Assembly: GCA_003134855.1 (NCBI GenBank)
Contig: PLCS01000001.1
Coordinates: 222,329 to 258,037 of the forward strand
DNA length: 35,709 nucleotides
Reading direction: 5' to 3'
From: Acidobacteriaceae bacterium
Lineage (GTDB): Bacteria > Acidobacteriota > Terriglobia > Terriglobales > Acidobacteriaceae
Of this stretch, positions 28,021-33,796 are shown piece by piece. The position numbers and the translations under genes were made by a program. The notes beneath the pieces are model-generated. The model was not told the DNA's origin and ran no database searches. It saw only the letters and a program-made list of their open reading frames with translations. Each line of letters begins with the position of its first letter. Position 1 is the stretch's first letter.

Positions 28021-29402
28021 ATATCCCTTCGGTTCACAACTTGCGCATTGGCGCCGTTAATCCTGAAAGATGCGTCATAGCCGGCGGCCGCAACATATCC
28101 AAGATTGATTGCTCCGCAGACGATCTGTTCCGTCGCCTGACACTTGGCCGTATTCTGCGTGCTGGCGTTGTTTACCACCGCGCCCGCGTTGGGCAGAACC
28201 CGGTTCACGATGAAATTCGACAGATTCTGAACTCCGCCATCCAAGGGATTGGTCGGCTGAATCATGGTCGGCGGCGGCGGCACGCCAGCGGGAGGAGTTA
28301 CGCCCTCCGCGTAGGTAATGAACTGGGCGATTCCCTGGCGAGCACTGTTCAGTTTCTGTCCAGCGGTGCCATTGTCATAGGTTGTGTCTTCCTTGCGTAC
28401 GCCAATGCCGCCGTAGTAGCGATAGGGAATTGCCTGACTGTTGAAGTAATTCGTGATGCTGAGGTCCTCAGCGGAAGTGATATAAATGGGGCCAAAATTC
28501 AGGTGATTCGCGTCGAGATATTGGACATTCCACAGCGACATCTGTTGCACAATCCCTGGCGGCGCGTTGGCGGGAAGCGCCGCCGCCTGTCCACCCCGGC
28601 CCGCCGCGACCTCAGTGCGCGCCCAACCGCTGTTCGTCAAAAACGACACGGCGCTCGTCCTCCCGTGAATCCCCGCGCACACATCCGTTGCCTGCAAGGC
28701 CGCCTCGGCCGCCGCGAAGCCGGCGAAGTTGGTGAGTGCGACGACGTTGTCATCGACCAACCAGGCATAGTTCCAGGGTGCGCCGCCGCCGCCCGCCGCC
28801 AGTTGGCGCAGAACCTTGCAAAACTCCATCGCCGCAAACCGGCTGGCCCCGAACCCGACCAGACTCAAACCGCCTGGCCCGCCGCCAGAGCGGTCGAACT
28901 CATAGCCAACCGGAGTAATCCCCGAGCCTGCGAGCGCACGCTTATAGGTCTTGTATTCCATCATCTGAACCACGATATAAACGTTGCGGTTCCCACCCAC
29001 CCTGGTCGGCGTGTAGATCGGCGGTGATTGGGTTTGTCCAGCGTTGGCTTCCAAAGCCCGCAGGTCGCTCGCGTTCGGGAACGCGCCTATCCCCAGGTAG
29101 GTTAGTTGGGCTTGAGCCGCAGCAAGGCCGGCTGCAATCCAGTTCGAACGATTGCTCGATATCACCACCAGCGGCGGCAGATGGCCTGCTTCGGCAGCAA
29201 CGACATTATTCCAGTTTGGCGTAGCCAGCGTGAGCGGCCGCGCGAAACGGTTTGCCGCGCGCAGGTTGGCAGCCCGGTTTGTGATCAGCGATGTGTAGAC
29301 CGCTTGGTCCGCCGCATTAAACTGAGGGTTAAGGAGCGGCGCGTACTTCTGATTGACCAGTGGAGGACCGTACTGAGTGTTCTTGTCGGTCGTGATGGGC
29401 AT
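28017..29402 (-). CDS. Putative GT-A-fold glycosyltransferase (TAGT/GREB1-like)
   Basis: The 461-residue product begins MPITTDKNTQYGPP; GAGGAG lies eight bases before this ATG, while a longer reading needs a non-ATG start. Seen in order: a strand motif NVYIVVQMMEYKTYKRAL, a Gly-rich stretch (GGGPGGLSLVGFGASRFAA) at the place of the G-x-G-x-x-R-N motif of some GT-A enzymes, a metal-binding-like WLVDDN (Asp217-Asp218-Asn219), and a late acidic motif YITSAEDLSI (Glu312-Asp313) followed by RYYGGIGVRKED. This order matches GT-A folds and recalls the TET-associated glycosyltransferase/GREB1 group; the exact family is my inference. The C-terminal 110 residues are Asn/Ala/Thr-rich and unrecognised. 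Lying in an operon of Ser/Thr/Asn-rich giant proteins, it may glycosylate them. DNA-base modification, known for phage relatives, is the alternative. Confidence 0.6.
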   Translation of the reverse strand: MPITTDKNTQYGPPLVNQKYAPLLNPQFNAADQAVYTSLITNRAANLRAANRFARPLTLATPNWNNVVAAEAGHLPPLVVISSNRSNWIAAGLAAAQAQLTYLGIGAFPNASDLRALEANAGQTQSPPIYTPTRVGGNRNVYIVVQMMEYKTYKRALAGSGITPVGYEFDRSGGGPGGLSLVGFGASRFAAMEFCKVLRQLAAGGGGAPWNYAWLVDDNVVALTNFAGFAAAEAALQATDVCAGIHGRTSAVSFLTNSGWARTEVAAGRGGQAAALPANAPPGIVQQMSLWNVQYLDANHLNFGPIYITSAEDLSITNYFNSQAIPYRYYGGIGVRKEDTTYDNGTAGQKLNSARQGIAQFITYAEGVTPPAGVPPPPTMIQPTNPLDGGVQNLSNFIVNRVLPNAGAVVNNASTQNTAKCQATEQIVCGAINLGYVAAAGYDASFRINGANAQVVNRRDI

Positions 29403-29486
29403 GAACAAGCTCCTCAACAAAAGATTTCCGGGTGACCTGTAGTTCGCGGGATCATAAGATCATCGCTACTCAGGCCGAAGCCGGTA

Positions 29487-29702
29487 TCAAAACTGAATCG
29501 GCCGTTGAAAGTGTACTTGGGAGCCAATATAGAGACCGGCAGCGTCAGGCGGAATCAGCGCCAGAGCGGCCGGGTCCAAAGTTACCGGAGCTCCATTGCC
29601 GGGAACCCATTGAAATCCGAAATGCAATGCCGCGGGTGACGGTGGTGGTGGCACCGGCGGCCCGAAGAGCAAATTGTAAAGATACTGAAAAAACACGCCC
29701 AT
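29487..29702 (-). CDS. Small proline-rich hypothetical protein, first gene of the cluster
   Basis: The 71-residue product has an aromatic N-terminus (MGVFFQYLYNLLFG), a run of prolines (PPVPPPPSP) and a C-terminal part with HFGFQWVPGNG and GLYIGSQVHF. GAGG lies five to eight bases before the ATG, which supports it as real. It lies 84 bp upstream of the glycosyltransferase-like gene on the same strand. I recognise no family; it could be a small membrane-associated or adaptor protein of the cluster. Confidence 0.6.
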   Translation of the reverse strand: MGVFFQYLYNLLFGPPVPPPPSPAALHFGFQWVPGNGAPVTLDPAALALIPPDAAGLYIGSQVHFQRPIQF

Positions 29703-30083
29703 GCTTCCTCGCTAACTGTTACAAGTTATGGATGGTGACCGCCGAAAATACCTAATGAGTTCAAAGGTGCATGCCGGAGTTATGGTCACAAGTACCCGAT
29801 TGATTCTCGGAGCGGTAACTGCGGCCACAAGGGCACAGCTCGGTCAGAGAACCGGGAGTAATCAATCTGAAGGCGCACTGACTCGCGGCATTACTCAAGA
29901 CCTTGCCTGTCGGCAAGCAGTCAAGGTAAGGCTCGGAAGAGTGGCATAGTTACAAAATGTGTCGTGCATCTCAAACCTGGAAGGTGTGAGTGTGTGGCGG
30001 AGATCTCAAGTTTTCCTCATGGAAGTCATGAGGAGGGGACACCGGAGAAGCGGCTGATTGGCCGCTCGCCAGAACAGGAATGC
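29703..30083. other. Leader region upstream of the minus-strand cluster
   Basis: No convincing gene is seen. If the promoter at 30084-30112 is used, this is a 5' leader of about 375 bases. It contains short hairpins, for example CCTCATG/CATGAGG around 30014-30032 and AGCGGC/GCCGCT around 30051-30068. No riboswitch class is recognised. Plus-strand frames here (29728-29949, 29964-30176) lack ribosome binding sites and recognisable motifs. Confidence 0.4.
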
Positions 30084-30112
30084 AGAATAATCGGAATTAC
30101 CAAAGATTGCAA
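30084..30112 (-). promoter_or_regulatory. Candidate promoter of the giant-protein cluster
   Basis: On the minus strand TTGCAA (30112-30107) and TATTCT (30089-30084) are separated by 17 bases. They match the sigma70 consensus at four and five of six positions. It points toward the eight-gene cluster that begins at 29702. No better candidate was noticed nearer the first gene. Confidence 0.4.
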
Positions 30113-30150
30113 GAGTTTTTTTTGTTGCACCTGTGGAAAAATATATGTTA

Positions 30151-30179
30151 TTGATTACACGCGACATAGATTTTAAACT
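30151..30179 (+). promoter_or_regulatory. Candidate promoter for the small gene at 30200
   Basis: TTGATT at 30151-30156 and TAAACT at 30174-30179 are separated by 17 bases. A start about seven bases further on would leave a leader of about 14 bases before the ATG at 30200. It is divergent from the candidate promoter at 30084-30112, about 40 bp away. Confidence 0.35.
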
Positions 30180-30199
30180 ATAGTGTAATCCGGAAACGA

Positions 30200-30361
30200 A
30201 TGGAGAGGGAATTGGCTATCGCTAGAGTACTGGTTACTTTGGGGAAGCAGATCTACGCGCCCCTCGTCCGGAAGTCCGGCAATGCGGTGTTGCGCCTCGC
30301 CAAAATTTCATCCGGGGCAAAAAAGCGGCCTGGTTCTTGCTTGGCGGAGCCCCCGATATAA
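30200..30361 (+). CDS. Possible 53-residue basic small protein
   Basis: An ATG at 30200 opens 53 codons ending TAA. The product starts MERELAIARVLVTLGKQ, has an amphipathic basic middle (LVRKSGNAVLRLAKI) and ends in SGAKKRPGSCLAEPPI. There is no strong ribosome binding site, but a well-spaced promoter-like sequence lies just upstream. It is about 100 bp from copy C of the 151-bp repeat, that is, at the inner end of the putative element. I do not recognise it; a small DNA-binding or toxin-like peptide cannot be excluded, and it may be chance. Confidence 0.3.
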   Translation: MERELAIARVLVTLGKQIYAPLVRKSGNAVLRLAKISSGAKKRPGSCLAEPPI

Positions 30362-30464
30362 GTGACTTCTCACTTTAGCTACGAGGAGTACGCAGCGATA
30401 GCCTGCGGCAACTGATGTGGTTTTCTCACAGTTCCATATCACAAAATCGCGGGTGAATTCATCA

Positions 30465-30615
30465 CTGTAGTCGAATTTGTAGCTGTCAAAGCACCCATGA
30501 ACCACAAGGATCAACAGGGATTGACTGGTACGCGGTAAAGAATTCAATCAAAAGCTCTTAAAATAGCTCAATTTCAACAGGTTTCCATAAGGGGCATGAC
30601 CTGTTTTGGGAGCAG
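30465..30615 (+). repeat. 151-bp repeat, copy C, joined to tRNA-Pro 3' half
   Basis: Same length as copies A and B, starting CTGTAGTCGAATTTGTAGC and ending ATGACCTGTTTTGGGAGCAG. Unlike the other copies, its core (30604-30615) continues directly into the variable loop, T-arm and acceptor strand of tRNA-Pro. This is the arrangement expected of attR, where the element end abuts the displaced tRNA 3' half. Confidence 0.82.
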
Positions 30616-30649
30616 TGGGTCGGGGGTTCGAATCCCTCCGCCCCTACCA
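30604..30649 (+). tRNA. tRNA-Pro(TGG), 3' half only (displaced att fragment)
   Basis: The sequence contains the anticodon loop TTTGGGA with anticodon TGG (30607-30609), the 3' anticodon stem GCAGT, variable loop GGGTC, T-stem GGGGG, T-loop TTCGAAT, T-stem CCCTC, acceptor strand CGCCCCT, discriminator A and encoded CCA (30647-30649). The pattern TTTGGGA-N5-GGGTCGG-N-GGTTCGAATCC is that of bacterial tRNA-Pro. The D-arm and 5' acceptor strand (expected AGGGGCG) are absent; the upstream DNA is the 151-bp repeat, and the stem base opposite position 43 does not pair. It is therefore a partial, non-functional tRNA produced by integration or recombination in the anticodon loop. Confidence 0.85.
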
Positions 30650-30720
30650 GAATAAAGTATTGATAATAAAAGCGATACTTCCGTTTCCGGCCACGTATCT
30701 GCTTTGTTGCCGCCTCAGCA

Positions 30721-30824
30721 CTGTAGTCGATTATGTAGCTGTCGCTGCTTCGCGCAAATCCAATGCATGTTGTCCCTCGCTTTTAGCAGGTCTCCATTAA
30801 CGGTGTGACCTGTTTTGGGAGCAG
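30721..30824 (+). repeat. Shortened copy D of the 151-bp repeat
   Basis: It keeps the left end (CTGTAGTCGATTATGTAGCTGTC) and the right end (GTGTGACCTGTTTTGGGAGCAG, core 30813-30824) but is 104 bp long, with the middle lost or replaced. After the core it continues ACGGAGTTCCCACAATAAGCC, related to the DNA after core A. It begins only 71 bp after the CCA of the tRNA fragment. Confidence 0.7.
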
Positions 30825-31020
30825 ACGGAGTTCCCACAATAAGCCTAGCAGAATCAATGGCTTGAGGGAGGTGCATATTTAGATTTGTTGAACTCAGCGG
30901 ATTTGTAGACTACAATTTCAACTGCAGTGCTAACATCTTCATTGTTATCAATCATTTGCAGACTGTTTTTGTGATCTACTCTACAGACAGATGGAGCCAC
31001 CAAGAAGCCGTCCTGCCACC
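30825..31020. repeat. Element left-end repeat, copy 2
   Basis: Diverged copy of 1565-1775, starting directly after core D. Shared text includes AATCAATGGCTTGAG, GCGGATTTGTAGACTACAATT, ACAGATGGAGCCACCAAGA and AGCCGTCCT, with substitutions and small gaps. Confidence 0.68.
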
Positions 31021-31051
31021 CTGAAAGCGTGTCTGGAACAATGCTGTCCAT
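30854..31051 (-). pseudogene. Second copy of the unrecognised C-terminal remnant
   Basis: The minus-strand frame contains DSIVPDTLSG and DGFLVAPSVCRVDHKNSLQM, aligned without gaps to DGIVLEAVQS and DGFLAAPSVFSADHEVRLQI in the copy at 1650-1913. Upstream it is cut off by transposase debris. This copy lacks the stop codon of the other copy and runs on about 20 residues. Not functional as it stands. Confidence 0.4.
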
Positions 31052-31111
31052 GGCGCCTCACCGTTGGCCAGAGCGAGTTCCGAAATGGACGGATTCAGAG
31101 GTCAGGTCAGC

Positions 31112-31231
31112 TTGGCGATGGTTGTTCAGGAAGGCCATCCGCCGCTTCGCCGGTTCAGGATTTCGAGGAGCCCTTCGCATCCAGCGCAAGACAGTTCGCT
31201 CTGAAATATTGAAGCCGAGCGTTTTCAATAT
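31112..31231 (-). pseudogene. Transposase fragment (same family as 297-1338)
   Basis: About 40 codons read LGFNISERTVLRWMRRAPRN and then PEPAKRRMAFLNNHRQ, matching LGFDISERTVVRWMRRVPRN and PEPAKRWATFLSNHRK in the transposase at 297-1338. This is the part between the DNA-binding region and the first catalytic Asp. The catalytic core is absent on one side and the N-terminus on the other. Confidence 0.75.
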
Positions 31232-31259
31232 GGTTGTTTGGGATCTGGTGGGTGTCTGT

Positions 31260-31660
31260 GGCTTTCCTGACATGCGGTTTTGGAGGCTCAGCGCGGGTTT
31301 TGTGAAAAGGTCGTCGTGAACCGACTTTTGGCTTTTCACCCGAACCATCCTTCGGGCGTGCACAAAGCTCCCATCTTCTTGATTTAAAGGCATATCGCTA
31401 TATTTTTTGCGAGCCACAGCTTTTTCATGAATAAAAAGCCACTCTGCCGCATGGACTCTGTAAACGCCAGAATCGAATATTCTGTAGTCGCTTCAGTGAA
31501 TATCAGGGAAGTTCTGCAAGCCCCATCCCTTTCACCCTCTACTTATCATATTTCCAAGCAACTAAAGGGGTTGGGGCTTGCGCAGAGACGATGTATCGCT
31601 TGGATTAACTACCTGTGGCGTTGGCGACAGCGGCCAACCTTCCCACCCGAGGCAGCGAAG
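31260..31660. other. Intergenic stretch, decayed mobile DNA
   Basis: No convincing gene is present. About 60 bp at 31378-31420 (TTCTTGATTTAAAGGCATATCGCTAT, GAGCCACAG) resemble 9951-9995, another short diverged repeat. A weak inverted repeat (GCTTTTTCATGAATAAAAAGC, about 31418-31438) resembles the loop-proximal part of the long hairpins at 10046 and 11869. The plus-strand frame at 31427-31708 overlaps the end of the next gene and has no recognisable motif. Confidence 0.45.
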
Positions 31661-31662
31661 AA

Positions 31663-33300
31663 CTACTTTGTCTCGTCAAGGACCTCGATGGCACGCACTT
31701 CCGCGTAATTCTTTTTGCCCGAGAAGGTCAGCAGGAGCTTGCCCTGACCGTTCGGATGCAGGCCTTGGAAGGTGCGGACCACGGGACGGAAGGCGCCGCC
31801 GGCGGCTTTGAAGATATCGAAGTCTTGCAGAAGCGCTACTCCATTGCAACTGACGTCGAAGACTCTGCAACCTTCGCCGCCTCTGCACGCACTGGGTGGA
31901 TTCACAGGGCTGAAAAACGACTCCATGAAGTAGAGCTTCACAGTGTAGGAGCCCGGCGGCACCGGGATAGCGTAGCTGAAATTGCCGAAGCGTTCGCGGG
32001 CGGTATAGGGTGGGAGTTGCGGCGTCGGCTCGGGACTCTGATCACTCGTCGTACGCCCGTGAATGAAGAAATCATCACCTCTCCAGCGGTTGCCGTCGAT
32101 CTCAAGCTCTCCAGACTGTCCGGCCAAGATCCGAATCGGTTCGATCCTTCCGTGCGATTCGGGAATCAGCTCGATTGCATTGACGAACGCGCGCTCGGGG
32201 TTGGGCAGGAAATCCAGGTGCACCATTCCATCCGCAGCCGGTGAAACGTCCTTAAATGCACGAATATCCATGGCGCTTGGCTCTCCGTCAGCGACCGGAT
32301 CGAAGTCCCACAAGAGTGTTCGCCCATTGAGCTCGACCTGGAGGTGGTGGAGATTCTGCGAGTCCTCCTGGCCTGCCTCTTCGCTTCGCGGATTCGGGTT
32401 CGCGAAATAAAGCAGCATCTCGTAGGTTCCCGGCGGCGCCGGGATATCGTACCCGAAGTGAAGTTGCGATGACGGAGCCTCAAAGTCGGCAGAAACCCCT
32501 TCGCGTACTGTACGGAAGAGCCCGGAATCGGGAACTGGCGGGATCAGATCGCTAGGCCCGGGCGCAGCAACACCGCCCCGGTAGTACCGGTCGGACTCCC
32601 ACCGGCGTCCCCTGTGATCGGTATAGCCGTCGCCGGATAATCCTGCCGCAATGCGAATCGCGCCGTCGGCAGCAAGAATTGGAGGAGACGGTTGCTGGTT
32701 GCTCTTTTCGGTTTGTGGCGCCTTGATGCTTGGCGCGGCGGCCGAGACAGATATGACCGCTTTGGACCTTGCCGGTCGCGTCACCAGCCAGACGATCGCC
32801 AACGCGAGCACTGCGACGGCGGCCACAGCCACCAGCCGGAGCGGCGAGCCGTAGCGCCCCTTCACGGTTTTCGATTGAATAGGATGCGCCTGAATAGGAG
32901 CTGGATTCGTAGCTGGCGTACGGCTCCTGAAAACCGGAAGGTACTGTCCCTTCGGAATGGTAATAATCAGCGGTTCATCTTTGCCTTCATCGGCAAAGTG
33001 ATGCTCGAGCTTCCAGCGCAACAACCGGGCCTGCGACCGGACGATATTGTCCTCGTTGGGGTTGTAGCCGGGTGGCCGGCTGTAGACATGTATGCCGATC
33101 TGTTGCTCCGAAGCCGCCTCGGGCTGCTGGTCGAGAGCGCACTCGCAGACGTACAAAAAGAACGCACGAAGCCGCGTCGGTTTCTCGAAGGTGGCACTGG
33201 AGCCTACACGCCGGATAAGGTCCCTTCGCGGGTCCGTTTCTTCTTCGCGATTCTCCAGGAGTCCCATAGTAGCCGGCGATTTTTTGGGGATCATCACCAT
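31663..33300 (-). CDS. Winged-helix/transmembrane/double-malectin protein
   Basis: The product has about 545 residues. A winged-helix-like domain fills about residues 38-125 (ASEQQIGIHVYSRPPGYNP, NIVRSQARLLRWKLEHHF, ITIPKGQYLPVF), as in many acidobacterial regulators. A single membrane segment (about 154-174, LVAVAAVAVLALAIVWLV) separates it from two malectin-like carbohydrate-binding domains (about 218-370, IRIAAGLSGDGYTD and YEMLLYFANP; about 385-543, IRILAGQSGELEID and YTVKLYFMESFF). The layout suggests a one-component sensor binding glycans outside the inner membrane and DNA inside. It is divergent from a GH30 glycosidase, a plausible target. Starts at 33306 (GTG), 33300 (ATG) and 33294 (ATG) are in frame; the candidate promoter puts transcription at about 33309, so 33300 or 33294 is favoured. 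Confidence 0.85.
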   Translation of the reverse strand: MVMIPKKSPATMGLLENREEETDPRRDLIRRVGSSATFEKPTRLRAFFLYVCECALDQQPEAASEQQIGIHVYSRPPGYNPNEDNIVRSQARLLRWKLEHHFADEGKDEPLIITIPKGQYLPVFRSRTPATNPAPIQAHPIQSKTVKGRYGSPLRLVAVAAVAVLALAIVWLVTRPARSKAVISVSAAAPSIKAPQTEKSNQQPSPPILAADGAIRIAAGLSGDGYTDHRGRRWESDRYYRGGVAAPGPSDLIPPVPDSGLFRTVREGVSADFEAPSSQLHFGYDIPAPPGTYEMLLYFANPNPRSEEAGQEDSQNLHHLQVELNGRTLLWDFDPVADGEPSAMDIRAFKDVSPAADGMVHLDFLPNPERAFVNAIELIPESHGRIEPIRILAGQSGELEIDGNRWRGDDFFIHGRTTSDQSPEPTPQLPPYTARERFGNFSYAIPVPPGSYTVKLYFMESFFSPVNPPSACRGGEGCRVFDVSCNGVALLQDFDIFKAAGGAFRPVVRTFQGLHPNGQGKLLLTFSGKKNYAEVRAIEVLDETK

Positions 33301-33315
33301 GCACACTCGCCACTC

Positions 33316-33344
33316 AAATTAGCACATCGCGCACAACTTGACAA
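33316..33344 (-). promoter_or_regulatory. Candidate promoter of the winged-helix/malectin gene
   Basis: TTGTCA (33344-33339) and TAATTT (33321-33316) are separated by 17 bases on the minus strand. They match the sigma70 consensus at five and four of six positions. Transcription would start near 33309, leaving a very short leader before the ATGs at 33300 and 33294. Confidence 0.45.
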
Positions 33345-33796
33345 CTAATCGAACCGATCCTTCGGGATACGCCAACAGCCCTGCGTTCTCGCCCTGTCCG
33401 TGACGCCACGAGTCGCCCCGCACCACACCCTTTGACTAAGCACTTTGAGGGGCGAATCTCATAAAGCCCGAATGCCGTGGAGGCTCGATGAGCCGCGTGA
33501 GTCACAGTGCTCCACGGCTGAATCACTGACATCCCATGAGCCCCTTCTTAAGGCACTAAGAGTATACAGGCTGTAACCTGCCGTGTGCAACATCCACCTA
33601 TCCGTTTGTACGTGTTTGATTCTAAATGAACTAGGTCGTGACCCACCGTGTAACCCCTTACATCCCATCATGCCCCGAAATAGAGTCGTTAGCTGGCTGG
33701 GAGAACGGGCTTTTCTCGGTCCGGTTTCCCATCGACGTGGCGCCCTTCGGACCACATCTGCCAAAAAAACAGAGAAAAAAAAGGAGAAGTATCAGA
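33345..33796. other. Divergent intergenic region before the GH30 gene
   Basis: No gene is supported. The last part is A-rich (33764-33790, including AAAAAAACAGAG) and ends in the AAGGAG ribosome binding site of the GH30 gene. No clear -35/-10 pair for that gene was found. An operator for the neighbouring winged-helix protein could lie here, but none is visible by eye. Confidence 0.4.

Larger units (their letters stand above)
9537..30615. mobile_element. Putative integrative element 2 (between att cores B and C)
   Basis: It is bounded by core B and by the end repeat with core C, which abuts the tRNA-Pro 3' half. The eight-gene minus-strand cluster fills it almost completely. A transposase remnant lies just inside the left edge. 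No integrase or excisionase gene is seen, so the unit would be mobilised in trans or be fixed. Confidence 0.5.

Noticed and set aside
10254..29702. Complete phage or contractile injection tail cluster
   Set aside because: No sheath, tube, baseplate, AAA+ ATPase, terminase, portal or capsid gene is recognisable; only fibre-like architecture is present.
31427..31708. 93-codon plus-strand frame near the malectin gene
   Set aside because: It overlaps the 3' end of a well-supported minus-strand gene and shows no family motif.
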